24,587 nt of DNA from an uncultured Clostridia bacterium (GCA_937893605.1 CALBGG010000034.1:1-24587); one strand, 5' to 3'; counted from the first letter of the stretch, positions 15,214 to 22,996 are shown. Translations and numbers: made by a program. The notes: generated by a model from the letters alone, not told the origin.

Positions 15214-16662
15214 ATGGACGGAAACAGGATACTTGTTCTCGACGATGTTTCGGTGCGCTACCGCAGGCAGGACTCGCGCTCGACCTCGGACATAGTAAAG
15301 CGCATACTCGGAAAAGCACCCCGAAGCAACGAATTCTGGGCGCTAAAAAATATATCCTTCAGCCTCGAAAGGGGCGATATGCTCGGCGTTATCGGTAAAA
15401 ACGGCGCGGGCAAATCGACGATGATGAAGGCAATAAGCGGAACTCTCACTCCGGCCTCGGGCACGATCGGGAAAACAGGCAAGATCTGCGCGCTGCTCGA
15501 GCTCGGCACGGGCTTTGACCGCGAGATGACGGTTAAAGAAAACGTATATCTTCGCGGCGCATTCATGGGCTATGACAAGGAGTTTATAGACTCAAAATAC
15601 GATGAGATCATCGACTTTGCGGAGATGCGCGAATTTCAAAACAGCCCCTTCCGCACGCTTTCAAGCGGCATGAAGAGCCGTATCGCCTTCGCGATAGCCA
15701 GCATGATAGAGCCCGATATTATAATCCTCGACGAAATTTTCGCTGTCGGCGACGGCGATTTTCGCAGGAAAAGCCAGCAGAAGATGCAGAGCATCATCGA
15801 TAACGGCGACACGACCGCGCTCATGGTATCGCACTCGCTTCAGTCGGTCCGCTCGCAGTGCAACAAGGTGCTGTGGCTCGACAAGGGGCGAATGGTCATG
15901 TTCGGCGACCCGAACACGGTCTGCGACGCGTATGCTGAGTATCTCAACACCGGCAAGCTGCCGCAGACGGATTCTCTCGCCAGAACGCAGGAGGATCCGC
16001 GCAACGGGCTTAAAAAGAACACCGGCAAACTCGTTGCTACCTGCGCCGTTTATTTTGCGCTGCTGCTGGCCGTCATCGCCGGCTGCTTTGTGTGGGCGCA
16101 GTACGATCTTCTGAAGTCCTACGTCATAGCGCAGAACCTCACTACCGAGCAGATAAAAAACGAGGCTGCAAACTACCATCGGCAGATCGACCGCCTGCTC
16201 GGCGTCGATACGACGCGCTGGGACACAGCGATATTCAAGGACGGTGCTCAGCGGATAATAAACGAGGAGGCAACGTACACCGATGTCGCCAAGGAGGTCC
16301 TTCTCCAGGCCGGCGACCTCAGCCGCGTTCAATACAAAAAGGCGCTCGCCGCGGCAGAGATCGAGGCGATAAAGTATGCCCACATGGCTCGCCTTGATGC
16401 GCTTGTGGCTCAGATGCGCTCGGAGTTTGAGGCTCAGCCCGAAGGAAAATACCGCAGTCTCATGGTTTATGCCTACACCAATTGCGACAGGTTCTATGCT
16501 CTCGAGGAGGATTGCGAGAACGACCTTCAGGAGGTCATAGAGGAGATCCGCACCTTCCAGCGCAAGGCCGGTCAGCCCGAGGATCTCGCCGACCGCGTCT
16601 GGAATGCGTACAAGTCGGAGAAGACCTACCTGCTCTCATACTACTGCGTAAAGCTAAGATAA
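15214..16662 (+). CDS. Teichoic acid/polysaccharide exporter ATPase with C-terminal extracytoplasmic domain (TagH-like)
   Basis: 482 residues. Residues 1-245 are an ABC ATPase: Walker A GKNGAGKST (61-69), signature LSSGMKSR (149-156), Walker B IIILDEIFAVGD (169-180) and the switch histidine in MVSHS. The long loop before Walker A and the AVGD motif are typical of polysaccharide exporters. After a charged linker comes one membrane helix (about 272-295) and then about 185 residues, largely helical and acidic, probably outside the cell. TagH of Bacillus also has an ATPase, a helix and an outer domain, but I cannot match this outer domain to a known family. AAGGAGG precedes the ATG at 15214. Pairs with the permease just upstream. 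Confidence 0.9.
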   Translation: MDGNRILVLDDVSVRYRRQDSRSTSDIVKRILGKAPRSNEFWALKNISFSLERGDMLGVIGKNGAGKSTMMKAISGTLTPASGTIGKTGKICALLELGTGFDREMTVKENVYLRGAFMGYDKEFIDSKYDEIIDFAEMREFQNSPFRTLSSGMKSRIAFAIASMIEPDIIILDEIFAVGDGDFRRKSQQKMQSIIDNGDTTALMVSHSLQSVRSQCNKVLWLDKGRMVMFGDPNTVCDAYAEYLNTGKLPQTDSLARTQEDPRNGLKKNTGKLVATCAVYFALLLAVIAGCFVWAQYDLLKSYVIAQNLTTEQIKNEAANYHRQIDRLLGVDTTRWDTAIFKDGAQRIINEEATYTDVAKEVLLQAGDLSRVQYKKALAAAEIEAIKYAHMARLDALVAQMRSEFEAQPEGKYRSLMVYAYTNCDRFYALEEDCENDLQEVIEEIRTFQRKAGQPEDLADRVWNAYKSEKTYLLSYYCVKLR

Positions 16663-16671
16663 CACAATAAC

Positions 16672-16709
16672 ATAGCCCTGTGCAGGCGCACAGGGCTATA
16701 CCTTTTGTT
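16672..16709 (+). terminator. Terminator of the exporter operon
   Basis: A perfect 12-bp stem (16672-16683 with 16688-16699), AGGC loop, then ACCTTTTGTT. It starts 10 nt after the ATPase stop codon. Confidence 0.88.
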
Positions 16710-16715
16710 CAGGAT

Positions 16716-16744
16716 TTGACAAAATATTCGTTATGAGATATTAT
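16716..16744 (+). promoter_or_regulatory. Strong promoter of the acyl-CoA-ligase-like gene
   Basis: Consensus TTGACA (16716-16721), 17 bp, then TATTAT (16739-16744). A second -10-like TATAAT is at 16750-16755. The leader is about 40 nt and A/T rich. Confidence 0.75.
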
Positions 16745-16787
16745 GCTCTTATAATATTCTAATTTTTTAAATAAAGGAATGATACGA

Positions 16788-18518
16788 ATGGAAAATATAA
16801 GCGCGAAAGCGCCGTGGAAAAACCATTTGGGCGAGGTGCCCTTTACCCTTGATTATTTCGACGGCTCGATGTTCGAGGCCGTTGAGAAGATAGCAAAGCA
16901 GTATCCCAACAATGTCGCCTTTGACTTTATGGGCAGGTCGACGACCTATAAGACTCTCATACGCGAGATCGAAGACTGCGCCAAGGCACTTCGCACCATC
17001 GGCGTGCGCGAGGGCGACAAGGTCACGATCGCCATGCCAAACTGCCCCCAGGCCATCCAGATGTTCTATGCCGTAAACCTCATCGGCGGCATCTGCAATA
17101 TGATCCACCCGCTTTCCGCAGAAAAGGAAATAGAGTTCTACCTCAACGAGTCGGAGTCGGTCACGGCCATAACCCTCGATCAGTTCTACAACAAGTTTGA
17201 AAATATCCGCCAGAACACCAAGGTCGTGAACATCGTCATCGCCAGCATAAAGGACGAGCTTTCAAAGCCCGTCAAGGCCGGCTATATGCTCACCGAGGGC
17301 AGAAAGATCAAAAAGATCCCCGAGGACGCACCGGTTATCCGCTGGAAGGAATTCCTGCGCATGGGAAAGCACTGCTTTTATAATTATAAGGTCAAGCGCA
17401 CAGGCTCGGACCCCGCCGTTATCCTCTATTCCGGCGGCACGACCGGCACGACAAAGGGCATCCTGCTTTCAAACCGCAACTTCAACGCCCTCGGCCAGCA
17501 GGTCATAGCGGCAAACCCCATGTTCCGCGTCGGCGACAAGATGCTCGCGGCAATGCCCCTGTTCCACGGCTTCGGCCTGGGCGTGTGCATCCACACCATG
17601 CTCTCGCAGGGCGGAAGATGCATCCTCATCCCGCGCTTTACCGCGCAGACCTACGCAAAGCAGATAACAAAATACCACTGCAACTTCATCGCAGGCGTTC
17701 CCACGCTGTACGAGGCTCTGCTGCGCCTTCCGAGCATGGACAAGGCCGATCTGAGCTCGCTCAAGGGCGTTTTCTCCGGCGGCGACAGTCTGTCTATCGA
17801 GCTCAAGAAGAAGTTTGACAAGTTTCTGTACGATCACAACGCCAAAATTCAGATCCGAGAGGGCTTCGGCCTTACCGAGTGCGTCACGGCAAGCTGCCTT
17901 ACGCCTCCGCACATGGCCAAGGAGGGCAGCATCGGTCTTCCCTTCCCCGACACCTATTACAAGATAGTCGAGCCCGGCACGGATAAGGAGCTTCCATACG
18001 GCGAGGAGGGCGAGATACTCATTGCCGGCCCCACCGTCATGATGGAATACATAAACCACCCGGAGGAGACCGCCCAGACCCTTCGCAAGCACGACGACGG
18101 CCTTACCTGGATGTACACGGGCGACCTCGGCCTGATGGACGACGAGGGCTTTATCTACTTCAAGGGGCGCGCGAAGCGCATGATAATAACCTCCGGCTAC
18201 AATGTCTATCCGGGCCAGCTTGAGAATATTCTCGACGCGCATGAGTTTGTGCACATGAGCTGCATAATCGGCGTTCCCGATCCGTATAAGATGCACAAGG
18301 TCAAGGCCTTTGTAATGCTCAAGCCCGGCGTTCCCGAAAGCCCCGAGACAAAGGAGGCAATACTCGCCTACTGCCGCAAGAACATCGCAAAGTATGCAAT
18401 GCCGTATGACATTGAGTTCCGCCGCGAGCTGCCCAAGACCCTCGTCGGCAAGGTCGCATACCGCGTCCTTGAGGAGGAAGAGGCCGCAAAGCGCGCAGCC
18501 GAAGCGAAAGCCGAATAA
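16788..18518 (+). CDS. AMP-dependent synthetase / acyl-CoA ligase
   Basis: 576-residue adenylate-forming enzyme that activates a carboxylic acid with ATP, probably forming an acyl-CoA. Core motifs in order: P-loop YSGGTTGTTKG (214-224), IREGFGLTEC (about 357-365), YTGDLG (443-448), the hinge GRAKRMIITSGYNVYP (460-475) and the C-terminal catalytic lysine K555 in PKTLVGKVAYR. Length and layout fit medium- or long-chain fatty acid ligases. The ATG at 16788 is chosen because AAAGG lies 9-10 nt before it; the ATG at 16779 would overlap that site. The last 15 residues are Ala/Glu/Lys rich. It is a single-gene unit with its own promoter and terminator. The substrate is not determinable; lipid recycling is a guess. 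Confidence 0.92.
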   Translation: MENISAKAPWKNHLGEVPFTLDYFDGSMFEAVEKIAKQYPNNVAFDFMGRSTTYKTLIREIEDCAKALRTIGVREGDKVTIAMPNCPQAIQMFYAVNLIGGICNMIHPLSAEKEIEFYLNESESVTAITLDQFYNKFENIRQNTKVVNIVIASIKDELSKPVKAGYMLTEGRKIKKIPEDAPVIRWKEFLRMGKHCFYNYKVKRTGSDPAVILYSGGTTGTTKGILLSNRNFNALGQQVIAANPMFRVGDKMLAAMPLFHGFGLGVCIHTMLSQGGRCILIPRFTAQTYAKQITKYHCNFIAGVPTLYEALLRLPSMDKADLSSLKGVFSGGDSLSIELKKKFDKFLYDHNAKIQIREGFGLTECVTASCLTPPHMAKEGSIGLPFPDTYYKIVEPGTDKELPYGEEGEILIAGPTVMMEYINHPEETAQTLRKHDDGLTWMYTGDLGLMDDEGFIYFKGRAKRMIITSGYNVYPGQLENILDAHEFVHMSCIIGVPDPYKMHKVKAFVMLKPGVPESPETKEAILAYCRKNIAKYAMPYDIEFRRELPKTLVGKVAYRVLEEEEAAKRAAEAKAE

Positions 18519-18527
18519 AGCGATCTC

Positions 18528-18556
18528 CCGGCCGTCCGAAAAAATCGGGCGGCCGG
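18528..18556 (+). terminator. Terminator of the ligase gene
   Basis: A 12-bp GC-rich stem with one G-T wobble (18528-18539 with 18545-18556) and an A5 loop, 10 nt after the stop codon. The T tract (18570-18575) is displaced by about 13 nt, so the terminator may be less efficient. Confidence 0.65.
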
Positions 18557-18579
18557 AACTTCCGTTTACTTTTTTCGTC

Positions 18580-18609
18580 TTGATGTGTACACGCCGTATA
18601 TGATATAAT
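18580..18609 (+). promoter_or_regulatory. Putative promoter of the SGNH-lipoprotein operon
   Basis: TTGATG (18580-18585), 18 bp, then TATAAT (18604-18609). Predicted RNA start near 18616 lies 3 nt before the long inverted-repeat element, which would then make up nearly all of a leader of about 300 nt. Confidence 0.5.
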
Positions 18610-18618
18610 CGGCAGGCA

Positions 18619-18897
18619 TAAGCTGGCGGGAGCCGAACGCCTACCGGTTTTGACAGTTTTTTAGAGGCGCACGGACGCACCTACAGATACGTATTTTGCG
18701 TCAGCCCGGTATCGAAGATGCCGACCATCGCATTAAAAATTGACACCGACAGGTGCTTTGCAGTTTTGACAGAGCTGATTTTTGCTCAGGCAAGGCAAAG
18801 CCCGCAGGGAATACTTCCGTATTTTCAAGGGTTTTAACGCAGCATGAGTGAAAATCAGCCTGCCAAAACCGGCAGGGGCTCGGCTTCCGTCAGCTTA
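18619..18897. repeat. MITE-like element with 38-bp imperfect terminal inverted repeats
   Basis: The ends 18619-18656 and 18860-18897 are inverted copies matching at 32 of 38 positions by hand alignment, and most mismatches still allow G-T pairs on one strand. Inside, 18763-18869 folds as a second long hairpin (TTTTGACAGAGCTGATTTTT pairs with GTGAAAATCAG and CTGCCAAAA) closed by AATAC-TTCC-GTATT near 18811-18824. No reading frame of note lies within it. The 18657-18725 part is shared with two other intergenic sites. This fits a small non-autonomous mobile element or a large structured leader RNA. No clear target-site duplication was seen. It fills most of the gene-free stretch 18519-18919. Confidence 0.65.
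18657..18725 (-). repeat. Dispersed intergenic repeat, copy B (inside the inverted-repeat element)
   Basis: Read on the minus strand it runs GTCGGC, CGATACCGGGC, GCAA, ATACGTAT, then TGCGCCTCTAAAAAA (18671 down to 18657). The same ordered blocks occur at 2153-2208 and 24347-24415 on the plus strand. In this copy the repeat joins directly to the terminal inverted repeat, so it is probably the fullest copy. Confidence 0.65.
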
Positions 18898-18919
18898 ACA
18901 AACAAACGAGGTGATAACA

Positions 18920-19699
18920 TTGAGCAAAAAATATATCGCCCTTGCAGCGGCTCTCATTATGCTGCTGTGCGTTCTTTGCGCATGCGGCAAGGATGAGACC
19001 GAAACGCCCGAGGAAACGGGCACACCCCCGGCAGTGAGCACCGACGATCCCAACGCGCAGCCTTCGGCCGCAGTTGAGCAGACCTCCGTCGAGCTCGGCG
19101 AGACTGCCGACGCGGGCGACGGCTATATTTCAAAAATGGTCTTTATAGGCGACAGCACGACCTACGGTCTGAAGGCCTACGAGGTCCTGGACGCCTCTCA
19201 GGTCTGGACGCCGTCGAGCGGTACGCTGGCTCTGTTTAATCAGAGCATCGCCACGATTGTCTATCCTCCCACGGGCGAGGAGATACCCATTACCGACGCC
19301 GTGGGCCGCGCAAAGCCCGAGTATGTCGTCCTCACCATCGGCGTAAACGGCGTTTCGATGATGGACGAGCAGCAGTTTAAGGAGCAGTACACCGCGCTTA
19401 TCGAGCGCATAAAGTCCGTAAGCCCCGGCACGAGGATCATCTGCAACTCCATCTATCCCGTTGAGGCCATGTACGAAGCCAAGGATAACGGCATAAACAA
19501 CGCCGTTATCGACCGCGCCAACGGCTGGATACTCCAGATCGCCGAAGCGACCGGCACGCACTTTACAAACTCGGCCTCCGTTCTCAAGGGCTCGGACGGA
19601 AAGCTCGTATCCGATTACGGCAACGGCGACGGCATACATCTTAACGCTGTCGGCTTTGAGCGCGTGATAGATTATCTCAAGACCCATGCATGGCTGTGA
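18920..19699 (+). CDS. SGNH/GDSL-hydrolase-family lipoprotein
   Basis: 259 residues, probably a membrane-anchored esterase or acetylhydrolase acting outside the cell. A signal peptide ends in the lipobox LCAC with C22 as the lipid-attachment cysteine, followed by a Thr/Pro/Glu-rich linker to about residue 65. The SGNH blocks are present: GDST with S79, GVNG with N143, and D237-G-I-H240-L-N with the catalytic Asp and His. The start is taken as TTG at 18920, since GAGGTGAT (18908-18915) is an ideal ribosome site for it; a GTG at 18911 lies inside that site. First of three closely spaced genes. Such enzymes often act on acylated cell-wall glycans, but the substrate is not shown. Confidence 0.85.
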   Translation: MSKKYIALAAALIMLLCVLCACGKDETETPEETGTPPAVSTDDPNAQPSAAVEQTSVELGETADAGDGYISKMVFIGDSTTYGLKAYEVLDASQVWTPSSGTLALFNQSIATIVYPPTGEEIPITDAVGRAKPEYVVLTIGVNGVSMMDEQQFKEQYTALIERIKSVSPGTRIICNSIYPVEAMYEAKDNGINNAVIDRANGWILQIAEATGTHFTNSASVLKGSDGKLVSDYGNGDGIHLNAVGFERVIDYLKTHAWL

Positions 19700-19710
19700 A
19701 AGGTGAAGAC

Positions 19711-20193
19711 ATGAAAAGAAAAATTTGTTCCGCAGCGGCTTTTCTGCTGCTTATCTGCATGCTCTGCGCGTGTAATAGCGACAAATCCGACAAGACCCCG
19801 GATATGCAGACCGTTGCCGACGCCGTCGGCAAGACGATAGACCTCAGCGAAATGTCCCTGCTCCCCGATGAATATGTAGAAAGCGTCATGGGCATCGCGC
19901 CTGACGGATATGTAAGCCGCAACACACTCAGATCCGCCGTCGGCACGAACATCAACGAATACGGCATATTCCTCGCAAAGGATGCCGAGCAGGCGGATAC
20001 GCTCAAGGCAGCGCTCGAGAAGTATCTTGAGTACCTTGAGAGCGTTTGGATGGACGAATATTTGCCTGACGAAAAGCCCAAGCTCGACAATGCCGAGGTC
20101 TGGCAGCAGGGCAACTACGTCATGTACGCCATCCTGAGCGACGATGCGCGTCAGGCAGCACACACGGCTTTCCAGAGCTGCTTTGAGGGCTGA
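19711..20193 (+). CDS. DUF4358-like lipoprotein
   Basis: 160-residue small lipoprotein. A lysine/arginine start, a hydrophobic stretch and the lipobox LCAC (C21) form a lipoprotein signal peptide. The mature part, with LLPDEYVESVMGIAPDGYV, a NINEYGIFLAKD segment and a long helix over AEQADTLKAALEKYLEYLES, resembles the DUF4358 family, which is frequent in Clostridia and has no known function. AAAGGTGA precedes the ATG; an earlier in-frame ATG at 19690 overlaps the previous gene and has no ribosome site. It follows the SGNH lipoprotein by 11 nt, so both are exposed on the outer membrane face and probably made together. Confidence 0.75.
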   Translation: MKRKICSAAAFLLLICMLCACNSDKSDKTPDMQTVADAVGKTIDLSEMSLLPDEYVESVMGIAPDGYVSRNTLRSAVGTNINEYGIFLAKDAEQADTLKAALEKYLEYLESVWMDEYLPDEKPKLDNAEVWQQGNYVMYAILSDDARQAAHTAFQSCFEG

Positions 20194-20197
20194 TAAG

Positions 20198-20827
20198 ATG
20201 AAGCTTATATGGCACGGTCACGCCTGCTTCGAGCTCATATCGGCCGACGGCAGCGTGGTATTCGACCCCTACGCTCCCGGCAGCATACGCGGGCTGAAGC
20301 TTAAGCCCCTGCGCGCCGACAGCGTTATTTGCAGCCACTCCCACTCCGACCACAGTTATGCAGCCGGAGTTGAGCTAACGGGCAGCACTCCCCGCTTTGA
20401 GATTATTCGGATACCCACCTATCACGACGGCAAGCTCGGCGCACTGCGCGGAAACAATCTTTGCAGCATAGTCTGCGCCGAGGGCTTGCGCGTTGCGCAT
20501 CTCGGTGATCTCGGACATACGCTCGACCCGGAAACGGCGGCGGCCTTCGGTGCTGTAGACATTCTCATGATCCCTGTCGGCGGCTACTACACGATATGCC
20601 CGCAGCAGGCAAAGGAGGTCGCGCTCGCGCTCGACGCGAAGACGATAATTCCGATGCACTACCGCAGCGCGGGCATGGGGCTTGAAAATGTCGCGTATGT
20701 CGATGATTTTCTCGCCTTATGGAGCGATGATGAGATAGTTTATCTCCCCGGCTGCGAATACGAGGCAGAAAAAAGCGCAAAGCGGCGCATAGTCGTATTC
20801 AAGCCCGACGAGAGCTGCATATTATAA
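20198..20827 (+). CDS. Metallo-beta-lactamase-fold hydrolase (UlaG-like)
   Basis: 209 residues, cytoplasmic, no signal peptide. It begins MKLIWHGHACFEL, the opening of the UlaG/YtkL-type branch, and carries the metal motif HSHSDH (H47, H49, D51, H52), a later LGDLGH, the IPVGGYYT segment and a C-terminal PMHY histidine. These are the usual two-metal ligands of the fold, so an active hydrolase is likely, though members of this branch act on varied phosphodiester or lactone substrates. The ATG lies 4 nt after the preceding stop with GAGGG upstream inside the previous gene. Third and last gene of the lipoprotein operon. Confidence 0.85.
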   Translation: MKLIWHGHACFELISADGSVVFDPYAPGSIRGLKLKPLRADSVICSHSHSDHSYAAGVELTGSTPRFEIIRIPTYHDGKLGALRGNNLCSIVCAEGLRVAHLGDLGHTLDPETAAAFGAVDILMIPVGGYYTICPQQAKEVALALDAKTIIPMHYRSAGMGLENVAYVDDFLALWSDDEIVYLPGCEYEAEKSAKRRIVVFKPDESCIL

Positions 20828-20845
20828 TAATTATGATACTATAGC

Positions 20846-20875
20846 AAAACCCGAGGTCAATGACCTCGGGTTTTT
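20846..20875. terminator. Bidirectional terminator
   Basis: AAAACCCGAGGTC (20846-20858) pairs with GACCTCGGGTTTT (20862-20874). Short A and T tracts flank both sides, so it can end both the metallo-beta-lactamase-fold gene and the convergent GatD-like gene, whose stop is at 20879. Confidence 0.88.
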
Positions 20876-20878
20876 GGT

Positions 20879-21589
20879 TTACTTGTTCTCTCCCATCATT
20901 CGGATAATATCCGCGCGGCGGCGCTCATAGGCGGCCATATTCGTCTCCTCAAAAAGAAGCTCCGGCTTCTTTACGCCCAAAAGCGTCATGAGATATTTCA
21001 CAAACGGCGGGTTCATCATGATAAACGGTCCGACCATCGAGGTCGAGAAGTAATTCTTTATCCTCACGCCCTCGAGCTTCGATTTTTTGTTTATGCCGAT
21101 GCCGTATTTGGTCTCGGCAAAATAAATGGCCGAATTATCGCCGTAAAGCTGCGAAAACTCCGCCTTGAAGCCGACGAGCTCCATATCCTCAAAGATGCAC
21201 AGCTGCGTGGAATTGAACCTGTGCATCATATCGCGCTTTGCGTGCAGCGGCACGAGCCCGAGTCCGGCAATACGGCTGCCGTCCTCATTTTCGATATACT
21301 CGCAGAAGACCTCACCGGCATTTGCCGTCATTAAAAACACAACGCCCGAATCTATCAGCTGTCTGAGTCGGTCACGGTAAGGCATGAGCTTTTTTATGGC
21401 AAGCTCCTGCCCGTGCTCGGTCATCGCGCCCATTATTATCATGTCGACCTTTTCGGAGACAAAGCGCGGCTCATCGCCATACCCTGTCTCTATCATTTCG
21501 GCCTCCGGCATGCAGCGGGCAAGATAACGCCAGTTCCAGCAGTCGCCGAAGAGATTTGCAAATTCGGGAAACAGAACCTCTATCTTCAT
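20879..21589 (-). CDS. GatD-like glutamine amidotransferase homologue lacking catalytic residues
   Basis: 236 residues, overlapping the murT stop by 4 nt (ATGA). GatD supplies ammonia from glutamine to MurT, which amidates the glutamate of lipid II. By hand comparison with the remembered Staphylococcus aureus GatD, the frame of the protein is kept (MGAMTEHGQELA against its GGGSDREQALA; GLGLVPL; GPFIMMNP), yet the nucleophile block ICGGYQ reads TANAGE, placing A89 where the catalytic Cys94 belongs, and the LHGP block reads MVGP, placing V186 at catalytic His189. Both losses point to no glutaminase activity. It could be a scaffold, a regulator, or serve a MurT that uses free ammonia. The family call is firm from gene order and similarity. 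Confidence 0.75.
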   Translation of the reverse strand: MKIEVLFPEFANLFGDCWNWRYLARCMPEAEMIETGYGDEPRFVSEKVDMIIMGAMTEHGQELAIKKLMPYRDRLRQLIDSGVVFLMTANAGEVFCEYIENEDGSRIAGLGLVPLHAKRDMMHRFNSTQLCIFEDMELVGFKAEFSQLYGDNSAIYFAETKYGIGINKKSKLEGVRIKNYFSTSMVGPFIMMNPPFVKYLMTLLGVKKPELLFEETNMAAYERRRADIIRMMGENK

Positions 21590-22965
21590 TCCTGCGCCTC
21601 CTTTCCCTCAAGGCGTGCAAGTATGCCGTCGCGCACCTGACGTGTCAGCTGCGGCGTTGTCAGATCGTGCAGAATAAACACCTTGTCGGTGCCTTCAAGC
21701 TCAAGCTCGGCCGGGGCATCGGTCTCCTGCTCTACGCAGCGTATCTTCTCCTCCGGAACACCGGCCAGCAGCAGGCGCAGATGATAGTCATGCAGCCTGA
21801 CGCCGCCGACAACGATGCGCTTTATGCTCGGATCGTTCAAAAATTCAAAGTCCGCATCGTACACCCAGGTGACGATCTCGGTCGTTTTCTTATACGTCTT
21901 ATCATCGAGCATGACGATGACCTCTTTAACTCCGGGCTCGGAGCGGATATAGTCGAAAACGATGGAGCACGCGACGGGATTCTGACCCTTGGTCATATTC
22001 GTCACGACCTCGACGCCGTTTTTCTTCACGTTCGTGTAGCGGGACTTTACGATGCTCATGTGCGAAAAGCTCTTTGCGATATCCTCGGCTGGAAGGCCGA
22101 GCTCGCGCAGGAGCGCAACGACGGTGACCTGATTGTAGGTATTAAACACGCTGTCGTTAATGAGCGGGTACTCCTCGTCGCCCTTTGCCGAGTGTATGAC
22201 GATACAGCGCTTTTCATAGTCGGGAGATGCGAGATAATCCGGCTCGGGCGAGGCAAAGCCGCAGCCGGGGCAGCGCATTTTGCCGATATGGTGATAGCGG
22301 ACATACTCGTATTCGAGCTTGCCGCCGCAGCGGGGGCATGCACGCATGTCGTTTATTATATTGACGCACTCGTCCCTGTCGCTCGGCAGGCGGCCTATGG
22401 AGAAATAGCTGCGCTTGTTGTCCTTTTTAAGCTGACTGCTTATGGGATCGTCGGCGTTTAAGATCATATGCGTATCGTCCGGCAGAGCCGAATCAATAAA
22501 GGAGAATATGAACTCCGGGTGCGCGTTGCGCTGGATAGAGTCGCGGAAGAGGTTAGTGCACACGGCGTAGTCGGGGTGGACGTACTTGTATATCTTCTGC
22601 GAGCTGCGCTCATCGACCTCGAGCACGGCATACTCAAACTTCGCTTTCCCGCCTATAGTGCTGCCGGAAATGAGCGATGTCGCAATGCCCGCGTCTGTGT
22701 TCGAGCCTGCTCTGTTGTCGAGCACCTTAAAGCCCGCGTCATGCAGAACATCGAGTATCATGTTGCAGCAGGTCGTCTTGCCGTTCGTGCCGGTGACGGT
22801 TATTATGGTCTTCGGCTTATCTATCCTGCCGAGAAAATCCGGGCAGAGCTTTATTGCAAGCTTTCCGGGAAAATAGCTCGCGTTCATGCCCAAAAGCTTT
22901 TGCAGCCACATTGCGAGCTTGCCCAGCCACAGGGCGATCATAAATCTCAGATTCTTTTTCATCAT
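21586..22965 (-). CDS. murT: MurT-like Mur ligase (lipid II isoglutaminyl synthase subunit)
   Basis: 459 residues. The Mur-ligase ATP loop GTNGKTT (59-65), a NRAGSNTDAG segment, the VLEVDE acidic motif and NADDP are present, and the MurT-specific zinc ribbon is seen as C210-x2-C213 and C232-x2-C235. A DUF1727-type C-terminal domain follows. The usual ADGxDxSWIWD region, which in MurT provides the aspartate of the amidotransferase triad, here reads KTYKKTTEIVTWVYD and lacks the ADGxD part. A hydrophobic N-terminal helix may touch the membrane. AAGGAAGG precedes the ATG. First gene of a two-gene unit with the GatD homologue. Peptidoglycan glutamate amidation is the family role; whether this divergent pair performs it is uncertain. 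Confidence 0.85.
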   Translation of the reverse strand: MMKKNLRFMIALWLGKLAMWLQKLLGMNASYFPGKLAIKLCPDFLGRIDKPKTIITVTGTNGKTTCCNMILDVLHDAGFKVLDNRAGSNTDAGIATSLISGSTIGGKAKFEYAVLEVDERSSQKIYKYVHPDYAVCTNLFRDSIQRNAHPEFIFSFIDSALPDDTHMILNADDPISSQLKKDNKRSYFSIGRLPSDRDECVNIINDMRACPRCGGKLEYEYVRYHHIGKMRCPGCGFASPEPDYLASPDYEKRCIVIHSAKGDEEYPLINDSVFNTYNQVTVVALLRELGLPAEDIAKSFSHMSIVKSRYTNVKKNGVEVVTNMTKGQNPVACSIVFDYIRSEPGVKEVIVMLDDKTYKKTTEIVTWVYDADFEFLNDPSIKRIVVGGVRLHDYHLRLLLAGVPEEKIRCVEQETDAPAELELEGTDKVFILHDLTTPQLTRQVRDGILARLEGKEAQE

Positions 22966-22996
22966 TACCTTCCTTTTTGGAAATATGATACCTTAT

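Noticed and set aside
17469..18680. 403-codon minus-strand frame opposite the acyl-CoA ligase, starting within the inverted-repeat element
   Set aside because: Most of it mirrors the ligase gene; its apparent N-terminus is only translation of the repeat and terminator region.
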